Positions 61,186-64,000 of a stretch of 64,000 nucleotides of DNA are shown in pieces. Below the pieces are notes generated by a model. That model had not been told where the DNA came from. It saw nothing but the letters and a program-made list of their open reading frames with translations, and searched no databases. The stretch's first letter is position 1; the number at the start of each line of letters is the position of its first letter. The translations under genes and the position numbers were made by a program. Source of the stretch: Cladopsammia gracilis (taxonomy: Eukaryota > Cnidaria > Anthozoa > Scleractinia > Dendrophylliidae). Location: NCBI GenBank assembly GCA_022457155.1, contig JAJGOT010000309.1:822501-886500 (forward strand). Direction: 5' to 3'.

Positions 61186-61888
61186 TCCCGGGGGCGGGGG
61201 GCGGAGGGGGTACTCAACAAAATTTTGTACGGGGATGCTCCATCATCATCATCATCATCATAGCTTTATTTAAAAACACGGTATCCTATCATTAATTACA
61301 AAATGCTCTTCCAGAGAGCCGTGTATACTAAATATTCTCTATAAATACCTAAACATGTTAAAAATCTCTAATTTAAAATTACAATACTAATGAATTACTA
61401 ATTAATACTAATTAAAATTACAATACTAATGAATTACTAATTAATACTAATTAAAATTACAATACTAATGAATTTTTCTATGTTTACCTCAAGGTCCAAG
61501 GTCCCCGAGGTCCAAACCCTTACCCTTTCATATACCGTTCTTGACAGAAAAGGTACCCCTTTCATATACCTTTCATTGAAAATGGCACCCCTTTCATATA
61601 CCTTTCAGTGAAAATGGTACCCCTTTCATATAGCCTTTACGTGCGTCTGTTTGATATATTTTGAAAGGCGCCTTTTATAATACTCAGATGGCGGTTTTCC
61701 CTACTATTTTTGTACTTCAACTCGTGTTTACGCTGCCTTTTCCTGATTCTTCGTGAAATCCCTACTCTTTCATATACTTCAACTCGTGAAATCCCTACCC
61801 TTTCATATACCTACAGCCTCAAAAAGGTACCCCTTTCGGGCAGAGCATCCCCGTATAGCCCATTATAGGGAGTACCCCCCCCCCGGGG
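61186..61888. mobile_element. GTACTCCC-type element, inverted, interrupted by a LINE tail
   Basis: Left end CCCGGGGGCGGGG...GGGGGTACTC, right end GGGAGTACCCCCC, internal CCCTTTCATATACCTTTCA repeats as in 17294-17720. Inside, 61239-61330 is the inverted 3' UTR of the LINE family seen at 8991-9656 (shared GCTCTCTGGAAGAGCATTTT type block), followed by a 43-bp repeat to 61474. Confidence 0.7.
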
Positions 61889-62000
61889 CTAACCCTAAAC
61901 CACAAAAAGAATATTGGGTCATTTTAGGGTTAGATGTCGTGTGTCAGGTCACTTCAGATGTGGCATTAGATAGATCTGTTTCCAATCAAAACTATAATCA

Positions 62001-62685
62001 AAAAATCGCTGTGGCTATATGGCCGGCAACCGGTCAAGGTGTTGAAAACACTAAATGGCCGGCAGTTCTATATTCTCAGTAAATTTCTCAAAATCGAAAA
62101 ATTCCAGCTAATCTAAACTATCATATGTCGATTAAGAAAAGTCAAGCGATCCTGAAATGGTTTATAGATCTCAAGTCTAGTGTTTGGTTTACGCTGGGCT
62201 CAGAAGACGAAACCATGTTTTGCGACACTTGAGATCCTTTTTCAGCTCGACTGCCGGTCAAATGGCCGGCAGTTCTATATTTTCAGTAAATTTCACAAAA
62301 TCAAAAAAAATTCAGCCATTCTGAACTATAATCGACATATGATAGTTTAGATTAGCTGGAATTTTTCGATTTTGTGAAATTTACTGAGAATATAGAACTG
62401 CCGGCCATTTAGTGTTTTGAAAACCTTGACCTGCAGTCGAGCTGAAAAAAGTTCCAAGTGTCACAAAACATGGTTTCGTCTTCTGAGCCCAGCGTAAACT
62501 AAACACTAGACTTGAGATCTATAAAGCATTTCAGGATCGCTTGACTTTTCTAAATCGATATATGATAGTTTAGATTAGCCGGAATTTTTCGATTTTGTGA
62601 AATTTACTGAGAATATAGAACTGCCGGCCATTTAGTGTTTTGAAAACCTTGACCGGTTACCAGCCATATAGCCACAGCGATTTTG
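62001..62685. mobile_element. Foldback element with GCCGGC-rich termini
   Basis: AATCGCTGTGGCTATATGGC at the left and its complement at the right. Arms carry GGCCGGCAGTTCTATATTCT. An additional internal inverted copy lies in the middle (about 62260-62420). Confidence 0.85.
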
Positions 62686-62689
62686 TAAA

Positions 62690-64000
62690 GCTGTCTCCTT
62701 CTTAAATATGTGTTATTGCAAAATAACGGCCGGTTTTGGCCCATATACTCAGAAGAAGAAGAGCTTTGTTAAAGTGGGGTTAGCAGCAGGTGGACTCTTA
62801 CCATTTATTCAGTACCTTAGTACTCACCGTTTAGAAGGTTGCCCCTTCAGCCAACTGCGAATTGAAGAATGGCAATCTAACTGGTTATGTTGCTTTTATT
62901 ACCGAGAAGACGATATCAACTGTCATCTAATTCCAATCATTCTGTGTCTATGTTATGTAACCGGCAAATAATGATCAGTATAATCCTGTGATCGTGACTT
63001 ATCTGAAAAACGATTTTCAAAAATAGAAATAACTTTATCCTTTTGAAGTGACAGCTCCTATTTGCTTGAATATCAACTGCTATAAAGTGAAAAACAAAAC
63101 AGCCTGGGAGGGGGTATTCAACGGCCGAGGTCATGGGTAAACTATTCTAGAATTTTCGTTTTTTAATCGAACAGGTCCCTTTTATTGAGTGAATAATTAC
63201 GAAAGATAAGAATAACTGAACATTATAAAATTGTTGCAGAATCTTCCACTGCGTTAGGAATATCTCCGCGCTCGCTGGTTCAACAAACACTCAGGACTGT
63301 ATCTATCGTTTTCTTCACTCTACGTGGTATTGCGACTTCGTTCATAATTCTGATCGTTCAAAAACCTTCTAACTTAAAATTACAATATTCACTAGTTTTA
63401 TTATCACCAGACGTGAACAACTTGTCCACGTAAATTCGGCTGCAAACCTAAGTTGGCAAAAGCTCACTATTGTTTCTTTACGATCAAACGCTTGTGTGTA
63501 TTAAATACTAATTTCCTGATCTGAAGCGGGATAGCGTGGGCTGCAATTATCTATTATTAATTACCGACCATAATCGGATTACAATCATTTTGAAACCACT
63601 AACGATTAACTCCTAATTCAGACTTCCTTTTTACAAACTGACTGAGTCTATCTCTCACAGGATGTAGTTGTTAACCTAATGCCTATTTCTGCTCGCAAAA
63701 GCACTAAAATGACTGAAAACGTGCTGGAACTTAAACTAACAAAACTACGGAAAATAATACTCAAAACTTGTCATGACAAAAATACACATATAGCCCGGTT
63801 TACTAACTAATGTCATTTAACATTTAAAAGTCACTTTTATCTGTCAAAATTCTTTGTTCGCTGATACGAAACAGGACTCGAAACGGAACCAGTGGTCACG
63901 AACACAAGTGCTATTTCTTGTTTTGATTTAAGTCCAACGATTTCATCGCTCTTTTCTCGAGCGAAACAAAATCAGAAAAATGTTAGGTTTGTCTGTGGCC
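62690..64000. other. Intergenic, nothing recognised
   Basis: One 87-codon frame (62708-62971) has no family features I recognise. No repeat or RNA gene supportable. Confidence 0.4.

Noticed and set aside
62708..62971. 87-codon plus-strand frame
   Set aside because: No recognisable motif or splice context; adjacent to a foldback element.

Overview
The window looks like nuclear DNA of an anthozoan cnidarian, probably a stony coral. It is AT-rich, has long GT-AG introns, and is packed with hairpin MITEs, foldback elements, minisatellites and decayed LINEs. I infer the taxon from the gene and repeat style; the species cannot be read from the sequence. I see no CRISPR, operon or rRNA, and no intact tRNA.

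Only two host genes can be supported. On the plus strand (5878-30615) a complete TRPA-type cation channel is spread over 29 coding exons. All splice junctions could be placed in frame, giving 1092 residues: about 14 ankyrin repeats, the cysteine-bearing pre-S1 linker, S1-S6 with a pore loop, the GLAVGDI motif after S6, and a charged C-terminal helix. On the minus strand (60311-50491) four exons encode a fusion of dihydroneopterin aldolase (FolB), hydroxymethyl-dihydropterin pyrophosphokinase (HPPK/FolK) and a PTR1/FolM-type pteridine reductase. These are folate/pterin enzymes, and the first two are not normally found in animals. The gene has introns, and those introns hold the same kinds of repeats as the rest of the window, so it is resident rather than loose bacterial contamination. 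As given it carries two one-base frame lesions and one in-frame stop, so it is either a decaying gene or one hit by assembly errors.

Layout: 1-5877, a duplicated 0.9 kb block, a SINE and a 112-bp satellite upstream of the channel gene. 5878-30615, the channel gene, whose introns hold a LINE fragment, minisatellites, hairpin MITEs and, in intron 14, a 3.6 kb foldback element with two ORFs plus a Crypton/KIAA1958-like remnant. 30616-50490, intergenic, almost all mobile-element debris: a GIY-YIG remnant, an L1/Tx1-like LINE end, several foldbacks and a 3.4 kb palindromic element. 50491-60311, the pterin gene, with a 4.3 kb inverted-terminus element full of satellites in intron 3. 60312-64000, MITEs, a LINE tail and a foldback.

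The two genes have no evident functional link. The main point of interest is the FolB-FolK-pteridine reductase gene. The second is the set of large foldback elements, which carry ORFs in or between their arms.
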